Shown here: positions 30,419 to 38,427 of the stretch, piece by piece
How the letters are laid out: the number at the start of each line of letters is the position of its first letter
How positions within the stretch are numbered: position 1 is the stretch's first letter
NCBI RefSeq assembly: GCF_002813455.1
Contig: NZ_PHHE01000001.1
Location: 6,479,001-6,543,000 of the forward strand
DNA: 64,000 nt
Direction: 5' to 3'
Origin: Pseudomonas baetica
Lineage (GTDB): Bacteria; Pseudomonadota; Gammaproteobacteria; Pseudomonadales; Pseudomonadaceae
Position numbers and translations under genes: made by a program
The notes under the pieces: model-generated
What the model was told of the DNA's origin: nothing
The model's input: the letters and a program-made list of their open reading frames with translations, nothing else
The model's database searches: none

Positions 30419-30468
30419 ATCAAAAGATCGCAGCCTGCGGCAGCTCCTACAGAGATCGCATTCTTCTG
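30419..30468. repeat. Left half of a REPIN interrupted by IS110-family insertion
   Basis: Carries the inverted REP arm (GATCGCAGCCTGCGG, then CAGCTCCTACA) and the original loop ending ATTCTTCTG. Its partner arm resumes at 31907 after the insertion sequence. Joining base 30468 to 31907 recreates CTGTAGGAGCTGCC exactly as in the intact REPIN at 3137. Confidence 0.9.
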
Positions 30469-30550
30469 TAATTGGATGGACTCGCCCAAGCCGAGGCGTC
30501 AATGCGCCACGGTGGCAGTCTAAACAGCCATCGACAGCGAGGGCGAGTCC

Positions 30551-31636
30551 ATGAAAAATCATAGTTCGAATGATCAATCCCTGTCTTCTTCCGATTTGTC
30601 GGCCTGCACAACTTTGGCGGTAGATCTGGCCAAACAGGTCTTTCAGGTCGCTGGTGAAGATGTCCTCGGCCAGGTGCGCTATGAACAGCGGATCAAGTCG
30701 CGTGAGGCGTTTTATGAGTTTCTCCAACAGCTGCCGCCTCATGTCGTGGTTTTGATGGAGACCGGTCCGGGAGCTCAAGCCTGGGCCCGGCAGTTGCAAG
30801 ACAAAGGTAATCTGGCGCGGATTCTTCCAGCCGGTTTGGTGACCACACACCGCAGTGGGCCTAAAAATGATCGCAACGATGCGCTGGCGATTCTGCGCGC
30901 TGGTCGCGATGAAAAAATCTGCGCGGTACCGGTCAAAAGCGTTGCTGCGCTGGCAATGCAAGCGCTGCATCGCGCCCGTCAGGGCTATGTGCGTCGACGC
31001 ACGGCGGTCAGCAATCAGATGCGCGGCCTGCTGCTCGAGCACGGCGTGGCCTTGGCGCAGGGCGATGTTGCGATCAGTCAGAAGATTCCGCGGGTACTGG
31101 AAGATGCGACCCAGCCACTGCCTGGCCTGCTGCGTGAATTGATCGACGAACTGTTGGCTGAGTGGCGCCATTTGGGCGAGCGCATCGGCGTGTTGACGGG
31201 CCGCCTGGAAGTGGCCGCTAACGCCGACATGACAGCGAGGCGACTGATGACCGTGCGCGGCATTGGCCCAGTCATTGCCACGGCACTGGTGGCCAAGGAA
31301 ACCAACCCTGAGCGGTTTCCCAATGCCCGCAAGTTTGCCGCGTACTTTGGCATGGTGCCTGACCAGCACAGCAGCGGGCAGACGGTCCGGCTGGGCGACA
31401 TGACCAAGCGAGGTGATGTTTATTTACGCAGCTTGATGATCCAGGGAGCCCATTCGGTCCTGCAACAACTGCGACCTGATTCCCTGCAACCCGATGACCG
31501 CCGCTTGTTGCGGTGGATGAGCCGACTGGGCCGTAAGGAGGCTGCGATCAGGTTAGCCAACCGCAACCTACGAATCGTCTGGGTGCTTCTACAGAATGAC
31601 CAGTCTTATCGTCGTCATGCTGGTAATGGTCAGTAA
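30551..31636 (+). CDS. IS110-family transposase (DEDD)
   Basis: A 361-residue IS110 transposase. The N-terminal RuvC-like DEDD domain includes AVDLAKQVFQVAG, METGPGAQ and GPKNDRNDA. The C-terminal domain with the serine segment follows (RLMTVRGIGPVIATAL ... FAAYFGMVPDQHSSG, and MIQGAHSVLQQL). There are no internal stops, so it appears functional. Its ribosome site and start codon lie inside the internal inverted-repeat copy at 30541-30552, which can fold back on the left end. Confidence 0.93.
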   Translation: MKNHSSNDQSLSSSDLSACTTLAVDLAKQVFQVAGEDVLGQVRYEQRIKSREAFYEFLQQLPPHVVVLMETGPGAQAWARQLQDKGNLARILPAGLVTTHRSGPKNDRNDALAILRAGRDEKICAVPVKSVAALAMQALHRARQGYVRRRTAVSNQMRGLLLEHGVALAQGDVAISQKIPRVLEDATQPLPGLLRELIDELLAEWRHLGERIGVLTGRLEVAANADMTARRLMTVRGIGPVIATALVAKETNPERFPNARKFAAYFGMVPDQHSSGQTVRLGDMTKRGDVYLRSLMIQGAHSVLQQLRPDSLQPDDRRLLRWMSRLGRKEAAIRLANRNLRIVWVLLQNDQSYRRHAGNGQ

Positions 31637-31891
31637 GCGACGATAAGCCACTGAGCGACCGAGTTCTGCCACCGAGGTACTGACTGTCCGACCCTTTGCT
31701 GAAAAAAATTGACCCCAGGTAAGACCGGCGTGGATTGATGCCTAAGCTCCTACTGGCCTTCGAGGCCTGACTGTAATCGGCATGCCACGAGCTCTTCCAA
31801 TTTTGGCCAGAGGCCGAAGACGGCTTCCACGAATAGGCCTAATACATAGATGCAACGGGGCGACAGTTTTCAAAAAACGGGTAGACAGTGG
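31637..31891 (+). ncRNA. Candidate bridge/seek RNA region of the IS110-family element
   Basis: The non-coding 3' part of the element. AGCTCCTA at 31745-31752 is the exact complement of TAGGAGCT, the first eight bases of target on the right (31907-31914). ATACATAG at 31842-31849 is identical to the right element-target junction (31902-31909). Recently described IS110/IS1111 guide RNAs carry such target- and donor-matching loops, and in the IS1111 group the RNA lies 3' of the transposase. Ends of the RNA cannot be set by eye. Confidence 0.55.
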
Positions 31892-31906
31892 GGGCGAGTC
31901 CATACA

Positions 31907-31940
31907 TAGGAGCTGCCGCAGGCTGCGATCTTTTGCTTTT
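31907..31940. repeat. Right half of the interrupted REPIN
   Basis: TAGGAGCTGCCGCAGGCTGC followed by GATCTTTTGC, the remaining REP arm that pairs with 30419-30452. It adjoins the right end of the IS without any duplication. Confidence 0.9.
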
Positions 31941-31990
31941 GGCAGTACTGACAAGTGGCCACACTCGCCACTTTCGCTGCAACCCTCTAC

Positions 31991-32028
31991 CCTGAGTGCA
32001 TTGGCGGATTCGAATCCGCCGCCTCAGG
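31991..32028 (+). promoter_or_regulatory. Hairpin / palindrome in the ldcA leader
   Basis: An 18-base perfect palindrome GGCGGATTCGAATCCGCC (32003-32020) sits inside a second dyad, CCTGAG (31991) with CTCAGG (32023-32028). It ends 12 bases before the ldcA start, so in RNA it could mask the ribosome site, or in DNA it could bind a dimeric regulator. The TTCGAATCC core resembles a tRNA T-loop only by chance. Confidence 0.5.
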
Positions 32029-32040
32029 ACACTGAGCCCC

Positions 32041-34296
32041 ATGTACAAAGATTTGAAGTTTCCGGTGCTGATCGTCCATCGCGACATCAAGGCCGACACG
32101 GTCGCCGGTGACCGTATCCGTGGCATCGCCCGGGAGTTGGAGCAGGAAGGTTTCAGTATCGTTTCGGCCACCGATTACGCCGAAGGGCGTCTGGTGGCTT
32201 CGACCCATCATGGCCTCGCGTGCATGCTGATCGCCGCCGAGGACGCCAGCACGAACTCCCATCTGTTGCAGAACATGGCCGAACTGATCGGCCTGGCGCG
32301 GGTGCGTGCGCCGGATCTGCCGATCTTTGCCCTGGGCGAGCAAGTCACCCTGGAAAACGCCCCGGCCGATGCCATGGCCGAACTCAATCAATTGCGCGGC
32401 ATTCTCTATCTTTTCGAAGACACCGTGCCGTTCCTCGCCCGGCAAGTGGCGCGGGCGGCGCGCAAGTATCTGGACGGGTTGCTGCCGCCGTTTTTCAAGG
32501 CCTTGGTGCAGCACACCGCCGACTCCAATTATTCTTGGCACACCCCCGGTCATGGCGGCGGTGTGGCGTATCACAAGAGTCCGGTGGGGCAGGCGTTTCA
32601 TCAGTTCTTCGGTGAAAACACCTTGCGTTCGGACTTGTCAGTGTCGGTGCCGGAGTTGGGGTCGCTGCTCGATCACACTGGCCCGCTTGCTGAGGCCGAG
32701 GCGCGGGCAGCGCGTAATTTCGGCGCCGATCACACCTTTTTCGTGATCAATGGCACCTCGACCGCCAACAAGATCGTCTGGCACTCCATGGTCGCTCGCG
32801 ACGATCTGGTGCTGGTCGATCGCAACTGCCACAAGTCGGTGTTGCACGCGATCATCATGACCGGCGCAATCCCGTTGTACCTGTGCCCCGAGCGCAATGA
32901 GCTGGGGATTATCGGGCCGATTCCGCTGAGCGAATTCAGCCGCGAATCGATCCAGGCCAAGATCGACGCGAGCCCGCTGACCAAGGGGCGCGCGCCGATG
33001 GTCAAACTGGCGGTGGTCACCAACTCGACCTACGACGGGCTCTGTTACAACGCCGAACTGATCAAGCAACACCTGGGCAATAGCGTCGAGGTGCTGCATT
33101 TCGACGAAGCCTGGTATGCCTACGCGGCGTTCCACGAGTTCTTCACCGGGCGCTACGGCATGGCCACTTCGCGCAGCGCAGACAGCCCGCTGGTGTTCAC
33201 CACCCACTCCACACACAAGCTGCTCGCTGCTTTCAGTCAGGCCTCGATGATTCATGTGCAGGACGGCGGCGCGCGGCAACTGGATCGAGATCGTTTCAAC
33301 GAAGCGTTCATGATGCACATCTCCACTTCGCCGCAATACAGCATCATCGCCTCGCTGGATGTGGCCTCAGCGATGATGGAAGGCCCGGCCGGACGCTCGC
33401 TGTTGCAGGAAACCTTCGACGAAGCCCTGAGCTTCCGCCGGGCGCTGGCCAATCTGCGCCAGCACATCGCGGCAGATGACTGGTGGTTTTCGATCTGGCA
33501 GCCGCCGGGTGTCGAGGGCATCGACCGTGTGCAAACCGCTGACTGGCTGCTGCAACCGGATGCCGACTGGCACGGTTTCGGCGAAGTTGCCGACGACTAC
33601 GTACTGCTCGACCCCATCAAAGTCACGCTGGTGATGCCGGGGCTGAACGCGGGTGGTGCGTTAAGCGAGAAGGGCATTCCGGCGGCGGTGGTCAGCAAGT
33701 TCCTCTGGGAGCGCGGGCTGGTGGTTGAAAAGACCGGGCTGTATTCGTTTCTGGTGCTGTTCTCCATGGGCATCACCAAAGGCAAATGGAGCACGCTGCT
33801 CACCGAGTTGCTGGAGTTCAAACGCAGTTACGACGCCAACGTCAGTCTGGCGACGTGCCTGCCGTGTGTCGCTCAGGAAGACACGGCGCGTTATCGCGGC
33901 ATGGGCCTGCGGGATCTGTGCGACCAATTGCACGCCTGCTACCGCAGCAATGCCACCGCCAAACACCTGAAACGCATGTACACAGTGCTACCGGAAATCG
34001 CCATGAAACCCGCTCATGCCTATGATTATCTGGTGCGCGGTGAAGTCGAGGCGGTGCCGATCGATGAGTTGGAAGGCAGGATTGCGGCGGTGATGCTGGT
34101 GCCGTATCCGCCGGGGATCCCGTTGATCATGCCCGGTGAGCGCTTTACCGAATCGACCCGCTCGATCATCGATTACCTGAAATTTGCCCGCACGTTCGAT
34201 AGCAGTTTTCCCGGTTTTGTCGCCGATGTGCATGGACTGCAACATGAAGATGAAGGCAGTGGGCGGCAGTACACCGTCGATTGCGTCAAGGAATGA
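32041..34296 (+). CDS. ldcA: PLP-dependent lysine/arginine/ornithine decarboxylase (LdcA-like)
   Basis: A 751-residue class I Orn/Lys/Arg decarboxylase, the same length as P. aeruginosa LdcA. The N-terminal receiver-like wing domain precedes the PLP domain (SWHTPGHGGGVAYHKSPVG, then FDEAWYAYAAFHE). The Schiff-base lysine is Lys393 in THSTHKLLAAF. The C-terminal domain is complete. In P. aeruginosa the homolog decarboxylates L-lysine to cadaverine in an ArgR-controlled pathway, and the position after dnaQ is also shared. The ATG at 32041 gives the family-typical beginning MYKDLKFPVLIVHRD. The REPIN and IS lie just upstream. Confidence 0.9.
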   Translation: MYKDLKFPVLIVHRDIKADTVAGDRIRGIARELEQEGFSIVSATDYAEGRLVASTHHGLACMLIAAEDASTNSHLLQNMAELIGLARVRAPDLPIFALGEQVTLENAPADAMAELNQLRGILYLFEDTVPFLARQVARAARKYLDGLLPPFFKALVQHTADSNYSWHTPGHGGGVAYHKSPVGQAFHQFFGENTLRSDLSVSVPELGSLLDHTGPLAEAEARAARNFGADHTFFVINGTSTANKIVWHSMVARDDLVLVDRNCHKSVLHAIIMTGAIPLYLCPERNELGIIGPIPLSEFSRESIQAKIDASPLTKGRAPMVKLAVVTNSTYDGLCYNAELIKQHLGNSVEVLHFDEAWYAYAAFHEFFTGRYGMATSRSADSPLVFTTHSTHKLLAAFSQASMIHVQDGGARQLDRDRFNEAFMMHISTSPQYSIIASLDVASAMMEGPAGRSLLQETFDEALSFRRALANLRQHIAADDWWFSIWQPPGVEGIDRVQTADWLLQPDADWHGFGEVADDYVLLDPIKVTLVMPGLNAGGALSEKGIPAAVVSKFLWERGLVVEKTGLYSFLVLFSMGITKGKWSTLLTELLEFKRSYDANVSLATCLPCVAQEDTARYRGMGLRDLCDQLHACYRSNATAKHLKRMYTVLPEIAMKPAHAYDYLVRGEVEAVPIDELEGRIAAVMLVPYPPGIPLIMPGERFTESTRSIIDYLKFARTFDSSFPGFVADVHGLQHEDEGSGRQYTVDCVKE

Positions 34297-34310
34297 GGAG
34301 TTTTGCAAGC

Positions 34311-34925
34311 ATGCAACCGGTGATGAATCCAAAATACCCAGGCTTGTCGGTGCGGGTCGCCGATGAAGGCTTCGCGCCTTACATCTGGGGCTGTGACTTC
34401 AGTTTTGAGGTCGCCGCGTACGGTACGGCGGTGATCGGCAAACCAGTGGAGCAATGGCCGGTGACGCCGATTGTGCCGTACCGCAAATGTTATGGCATCG
34501 ATCCCGAAGAGTTCAGCAGCTTTCGCGATGCCCCGGACAGCGCGATTTTCATGGCCTACCTCGATGACGAGCCGGTTGGCCATCTGGTGATCAGCACCAA
34601 CTGGAACGGCTTTGCCCATATCGACGAACTGGCGGTGCACGCACCGGCCCGTCGCCATGGCGTGGCCAAGGCGTTGCTGGATGTCGCGCAATTCTGGAGC
34701 CGCAAGAAAAAGCTCCCGGGGATCATGCTGGAAACCCAGAACAATAACCTCGGCGCCTGTCGTTTGTATGAGCGTTGCGGGTATGTGATTGGCGGTGTCG
34801 ACCATTTGCGTTATCGCGGCATAGATCCGAACACCGCCGAAGTGGCGTTGTTCTGGTATCGATTGTTCGATAATCCGCTGGAAAAATCGCTCAACTCGAC
34901 AGCATCGCCACGGCTTGTTCCGTGA
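34311..34925 (+). CDS. GNAT-family N-acetyltransferase (streptothricin acetyltransferase-like)
   Basis: A 204-residue protein. The acetyl-CoA-binding core is IDELAVHAPARRHGVAKALLDVA (motif A) with NNNLGACRLYERCGYVIGG (motif B). The overall pattern resembles streptothricin acetyltransferases, but the substrate cannot be told from sequence. The start at 34311 has GAGGAG ten bases upstream, 15 bases from ldcA, so the two are co-transcribed. Its last 35 bases overlap the convergent LysR gene. Confidence 0.8.
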   Translation: MQPVMNPKYPGLSVRVADEGFAPYIWGCDFSFEVAAYGTAVIGKPVEQWPVTPIVPYRKCYGIDPEEFSSFRDAPDSAIFMAYLDDEPVGHLVISTNWNGFAHIDELAVHAPARRHGVAKALLDVAQFWSRKKKLPGIMLETQNNNLGACRLYERCGYVIGGVDHLRYRGIDPNTAEVALFWYRLFDNPLEKSLNSTASPRLVP

Positions 34926-35784
34926 GGATCGCCAGCAAGGTCTGAATCGAAGCCGGTGTTGGCGCGTGCTTGAAGGTCAGTGCATACAGGCTGACGGGAA
35001 CGGCCGGTGACAGCGGGCACACATCAAGGCCTGCGGCACGTGCGCCCAGCGCGGTGAACGGATCGACGATCGCCAGGCCTTCACCGGCTTCGACCATGCT
35101 GCGCATCATCTGGTGGGTCTGGACCCGGGTCTGAATGCTGGGCGCCGGGCGCAAGGCCTGTAGTTTGTTCTCGAGCGCCGGGCTCAGTGGGTCCTGGCCT
35201 TCGAGGCCGACCATCGCTTGCCCGGCCAGATCCTGCAGGGAAATGTATTTCTGCTTCGGTTGCAGCCAGCCGTGGGGCGCGAGCAATTGCAGCTTGCCCA
35301 AGGCCAATGGCTGGCAATGAATGTCGGGATGTTCCGGATCGTGCAGGCTCAAGCCCAGATCACTTTCGCGCAGCAACAGGCTGCGAACGATGTCGCGCGT
35401 TGGTGCGCTGAGCAGGCTGCAAGGGGCGTCGGGCAGGCGTCGGCGCAGGGCGGCGAGGCTTTGTGGCAATAATTGTTGGGCCAGCGGAGGGGTGCCGATG
35501 ATGCGCACGGGCGGGGCGAGGTATTGCTTGAGGCTGCTGGCCAGGCGTTGCACCGGCTCCAGCGCTGCATAAACGTGCGCGATTTGTGCCTGCAATGCCC
35601 GCGCCTCGGGCGTCGATTGCAGGCGCCCGCGCACGCTGGCGAACAGCATGAACCCCAACTGACTCTCGGCTTCACGCAAACGCTCTTCGACCTCGGCCAG
35701 CGGCAACTCCAGCCATTCGGCAGCGGTGCCCAGGTGACCGGTCTGCAAGAGCGCCTGAATCACTTCGATATGACGTAAACGCAT
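34891..35784 (-). CDS. LysR-family transcriptional regulator
   Basis: A 297-residue regulator with the N-terminal winged helix (MRLRHIEVIQALLQTGHLGTAAEWL, where the usual serine-rich recognition segment is modified) and a periplasmic-binding-fold effector domain from about residue 90. It is convergent with, and overlaps, the acetyltransferase gene. Its target is unknown. The HTH is somewhat atypical (AEWLELPLAEVEERLREAE in place of the usual AA..L..SQPAVS pattern). Confidence 0.85.
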   Translation of the reverse strand: MRLRHIEVIQALLQTGHLGTAAEWLELPLAEVEERLREAESQLGFMLFASVRGRLQSTPEARALQAQIAHVYAALEPVQRLASSLKQYLAPPVRIIGTPPLAQQLLPQSLAALRRRLPDAPCSLLSAPTRDIVRSLLLRESDLGLSLHDPEHPDIHCQPLALGKLQLLAPHGWLQPKQKYISLQDLAGQAMVGLEGQDPLSPALENKLQALRPAPSIQTRVQTHQMMRSMVEAGEGLAIVDPFTALGARAAGLDVCPLSPAVPVSLYALTFKHAPTPASIQTLLAILTEQAVAMLSS

Positions 35785-35869
35785 GCGTGAAGTCCATGTT
35801 CAGCAGGTGGGGTCAGAGGCTGAATCCTACCCCAAGTCTGCGCATATGACTTCTGCTCATAACGACGAG

Positions 35870-36103
35870 TTATGAAGCGATTGGCTCAGGTTCGCGGGTC
35901 AACATGACACCCGACTGAACCAGTTCAAACTGGTTGTCATCAATCTTGTTGACACGATCGCCAATGGCCAGCTTGTAGGTGGTGACAGGCTCCATGCCAG
36001 CGAGACCGTCTGCCGACGGAGTGGATTCCTGGAATTCATGCACGGAATAAACGCGGCCTTCCGCATCTCTTGCATGGAACTGACCGACGAGTACTGCTGC
36101 CAT
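35870..36103 (-). CDS. Conserved small hypothetical protein (77 aa)
   Basis: Starts MAAVLVGQFHARDAEGRVYSVHEFQE, with AGAGG about ten bases upstream, and shows a pattern typical of short Pseudomonas proteins of unknown function. It is soluble, with no motif I can name. It shares a divergent intergenic region with the flavin reductase gene. Confidence 0.65.
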   Translation of the reverse strand: MAAVLVGQFHARDAEGRVYSVHEFQESTPSADGLAGMEPVTTYKLAIGDRVNKIDDNQFELVQSGVMLTREPEPIAS

Positions 36104-36163
36104 CTGCTTAGAACCTCTGGAGATAAAACGCTTGATTTGCGGCTTGGTAGACCGTCATCAAGG

Positions 36164-36183
36164 CCTGTAAGTTTTCCTACAGG
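36164..36183. promoter_or_regulatory. Inverted repeat in divergent promoter region
   Basis: CCTGTA-N8-TACAGG between the 77-aa gene and the flavin reductase gene, a candidate operator for either or both. The binding protein is unknown. Confidence 0.35.
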
Positions 36184-36285
36184 AAAAAAATAATCAACGG
36201 GCGTGAATTTGCTTCGCCTGCTGGTGGAACCGGCACCGGATCATCTATAACTTGTGGCTCCTCCCACGGACATCGAGAGTCTTCC

Positions 36286-36843
36286 ATGAGCAATGTCTAC
36301 AACGTCGCCGTAGTGGTCGGTAGCCTGCGTAAAGCTTCGATCAACCGCAAAGTTGCCCTGGCCCTGGCTGAACTGGCCCCGGCGAATCTCAAGCTCGAGA
36401 TTGTCGAAATCGGCGATCTGCCACTCTACAACGAAGACATCGACGGTGATTCACCGCCGGCAGCCTACAGCACTTTTCGGCAAAAAGTGGGTTCATCCGA
36501 CGCGGTGCTGTTTGTCACGCCGGAATACAACCGTTCGGTACCCGCACCGTTGAAGAATGCCATCGACGTCGGTTCGCGGCCTTATGGCAAAGCTGTCTGG
36601 AGTGGCAAGCCGGGTGCGGTGATCAGCGTATCGCCCGGTGCCATTGGTGGTTTTGGTGCCAACCAGCACTTGCGCCAATCGTTTGTCTTTCTTGATGTGC
36701 CGTGCATGCAGCAGCCAGAGGCCTATCTGGGCGGGGCAGGTTCGGCGTTCGATGAGGCAGGAAAATTGAGCGAAACGGTCAAGCCGTTCCTGCAAAAATT
36801 CATTGATGCTTATGGTCAATTCGTAGAGCAACACAAAAAGTAA
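36286..36843 (+). CDS. NADPH-dependent FMN reductase (ChrR/quinone reductase type)
   Basis: A 185-residue flavodoxin-fold enzyme. The FMN phosphate loop is GSLRKASINRK near residue 12, and the isoalloxazine loop is TPEYNRSVPAPLKNAIDVGSR near residue 80. Such enzymes reduce quinones, chromate or azo compounds with NAD(P)H and limit oxidative stress. At 185 residues it is too short for ArsH, although an arsB gene follows beyond a REPIN. Confidence 0.88.
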   Translation: MSNVYNVAVVVGSLRKASINRKVALALAELAPANLKLEIVEIGDLPLYNEDIDGDSPPAAYSTFRQKVGSSDAVLFVTPEYNRSVPAPLKNAIDVGSRPYGKAVWSGKPGAVISVSPGAIGGFGANQHLRQSFVFLDVPCMQQPEAYLGGAGSAFDEAGKLSETVKPFLQKFIDAYGQFVEQHKK

Positions 36844-36859
36844 CTTCAGCGAAATCCCC

Positions 36860-36950
36860 TGTGGGAGCGAGCCTGCTCGCGAAGGCGTCGTCAGCCGTTG
36901 CATCAATGGCGACTGACAGTGCGCTTTCGCGAGCAGGCTTGCTCCCACAG
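36860..36950. repeat. REPIN, GTGGGAGCGAGCCTGC type
   Basis: Inverted REP pair between the flavin reductase and arsB genes. It likely separates their transcripts. Confidence 0.9.
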
Positions 36951-37013
36951 GTCATCTTTTTGGCTCGGCACTCGTCGTGGCCTTTTTACCTCACTCTTTG
37001 AAGGCTGTTACGG

Positions 37014-38297
37014 ATGCTCGCTGCGTCACTGATTTTCCTGCTGACCATTACCCTCGTGATCTGGCAACCCAAAGGCCTCGGCGTCGGCTGGAGCGCGACA
37101 TTGGGCGCGGTGCTGGCGCTGATCTTCGGCGTGGTACACCTGAGCGACATCCCACTGGTGTGGCAAATCATCTGGAACGCCACCGGCACCTTCGTGGCGC
37201 TGATCATCATCAGTCTGTTGCTCGACGAGGCCGGCTTCTTTAACTGGGCTGCGCTGCACGTGGCGCGATGGGGACGGGGTAGCGGGCGCAAGCTGTTTGC
37301 CTTCATGGTGCTGCTCGGTGCGCTGGTCTCGGCACTGTTCGCCAATGACGGCGCGGCGTTGATCCTCACGCCCATTGTGATTTCGATGCTGCTGGCCCTG
37401 CGTTTCTCGCCGGCGGCGACCCTGGCCTTCGTCATGGGTGCAGGGTTTATCGCCGATACCGCGAGCCTGCCGCTGGTGGTGTCGAACCTGGTCAATATCG
37501 TCTCGGCGGACTTCTTTCACATCGGCTTCAACCGCTACGCGGCGGTGATGGTGCCGGTCAACTTCGTCAGCGTGGCGGCGACACTGGGCATGCTGCTGTG
37601 GTTTTTCCGTCGCGACATTCCCAAGGCCTACGACCCCGAACAGCTCGAACACCCGCAAACCGCGATTCACGACAAAGCCACGTTTTATGCCGGTTGGGCG
37701 GTGTTGGCGATCTTGTTGGTGGGCTGTTTTGCCCTCGAGCCGCTGGGCATCCCGATCAGCGCGATTTCCGCCGTCTGTGCGGCGTTGCTGCTGGGCATCG
37801 CCGCTCGTGGCCACAAGATTTCCACGCGAAAGGTGATGAAAGAAGCGCCGTGGCAGATCGTGATTTTCTCGCTGGGCATGTATCTGGTGGTGTATGGCCT
37901 GCGCAATGCCGGGTTGACCGGGTACCTCGCTGGTTGGCTGGACGTCTTCGCAGGTGGCGGCGTGTGGGGCGCGGCCATGGGCACCGGCGTGCTGACGGCG
38001 CTGCTGTCGTCGATCATGAACAATTTGCCGACGGTGTTGATTGGCCTGCTGTCGATTGATGCCAGTCAGGCCAGCGGGGTGGTCAAGGAGGCGATGATCT
38101 ACGCCAACGTGATTGGCAGCGATTTGGGGCCAAAGATCACCCCGATTGGCAGTCTGGCGACGTTACTGTGGCTGCACGTGCTGGAGCGCAAGGGGATCCA
38201 CATTGGCTGGGGGTATTACTTCAGGGTCGGGATTGTGCTGACGGTGCCGGTGTTGTTGGTGACGCTGGCGGCTTTGGCTGTGCGTTTATCCCTTTAA
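37014..38297 (+). CDS. arsB: Arsenite efflux membrane protein ArsB
   Basis: A 427-residue integral membrane protein, close to the 429 of E. coli ArsB, with about 12 hydrophobic segments. Family signatures include [35 protein letters not shown] and [20 protein letters not shown]. It extrudes arsenite or antimonite, alone or with ArsA. There is no arsR, arsC or arsH beside it, so it is an orphan. It also resembles other members of the ion transporter superfamily, so the substrate is likely but not certain. Confidence 0.85.
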   Translation: MLAASLIFLLTITLVIWQPKGLGVGWSATLGAVLALIFGVVHLSDIPLVWQIIWNATGTFVALIIISLLLDEAGFFNWAALHVARWGRGSGRKLFAFMVLLGALVSALFANDGAALILTPIVISMLLALRFSPAATLAFVMGAGFIADTASLPLVVSNLVNIVSADFFHIGFNRYAAVMVPVNFVSVAATLGMLLWFFRRDIPKAYDPEQLEHPQTAIHDKATFYAGWAVLAILLVGCFALEPLGIPISAISAVCAALLLGIAARGHKISTRKVMKEAPWQIVIFSLGMYLVVYGLRNAGLTGYLAGWLDVFAGGGVWGAAMGTGVLTALLSSIMNNLPTVLIGLLSIDASQASGVVKEAMIYANVIGSDLGPKITPIGSLATLLWLHVLERKGIHIGWGYYFRVGIVLTVPVLLVTLAALAVRLSL

Positions 38298-38310
38298 ACC
38301 GAGTCGCCCC

Positions 38311-38405
38311 CTTCGCGAGCAGGCTCGCTCCCACAGGGGGATGTATCGCCTCTCCCTACATTTGAAATGCAGTCCAAATGTGGGAGCGAGCCTGCTCGCG
38401 AAGAG
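38311..38405. repeat. REPIN, GTGGGAGCGAGCCTGC type
   Basis: Inverted REP pair between the convergent arsB and DUF1853 genes, with arms CTTCGCGAGCAGGCTCGCTC and TGTGGGAGCGAGCCTGCTCG. Confidence 0.9.
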
Positions 38406-38427
38406 GCCGGGTCAGGCACTGAAATTT

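Larger units (their letters stand above)
30469..31906 (+). mobile_element. IS110-family (IS1111-group) insertion sequence, complete
   Basis: A 1438-bp element with a 12-bp subterminal inverted repeat: ATGGACTCGCCC at 30476-30487 and its complement GGGCGAGTCCAT at 31892-31903. Seven bases lie outside the left repeat and three outside the right, the arrangement described for the IS1111 group. There is no target duplication. A third copy of GGGCGAGTCCAT (30541-30552) overlaps the transposase start codon. A 270-base 3' non-coding region follows the transposase. Boundaries are fixed by the perfect restoration of the host REPIN when the element is removed. Confidence 0.85.

Noticed and set aside
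32003..32020. tRNA gene suggested by TTCGAATCC.
   Set aside because: There is no acceptor stem, D-arm or anticodon arm; the motif is the centre of an 18-base palindrome.
36286..36843. arsH next to arsB.
   Set aside because: The protein has 185 residues, lacks the ArsH N-terminal extension, and is separated from arsB by a REPIN; it fits ChrR-type flavin reductases.
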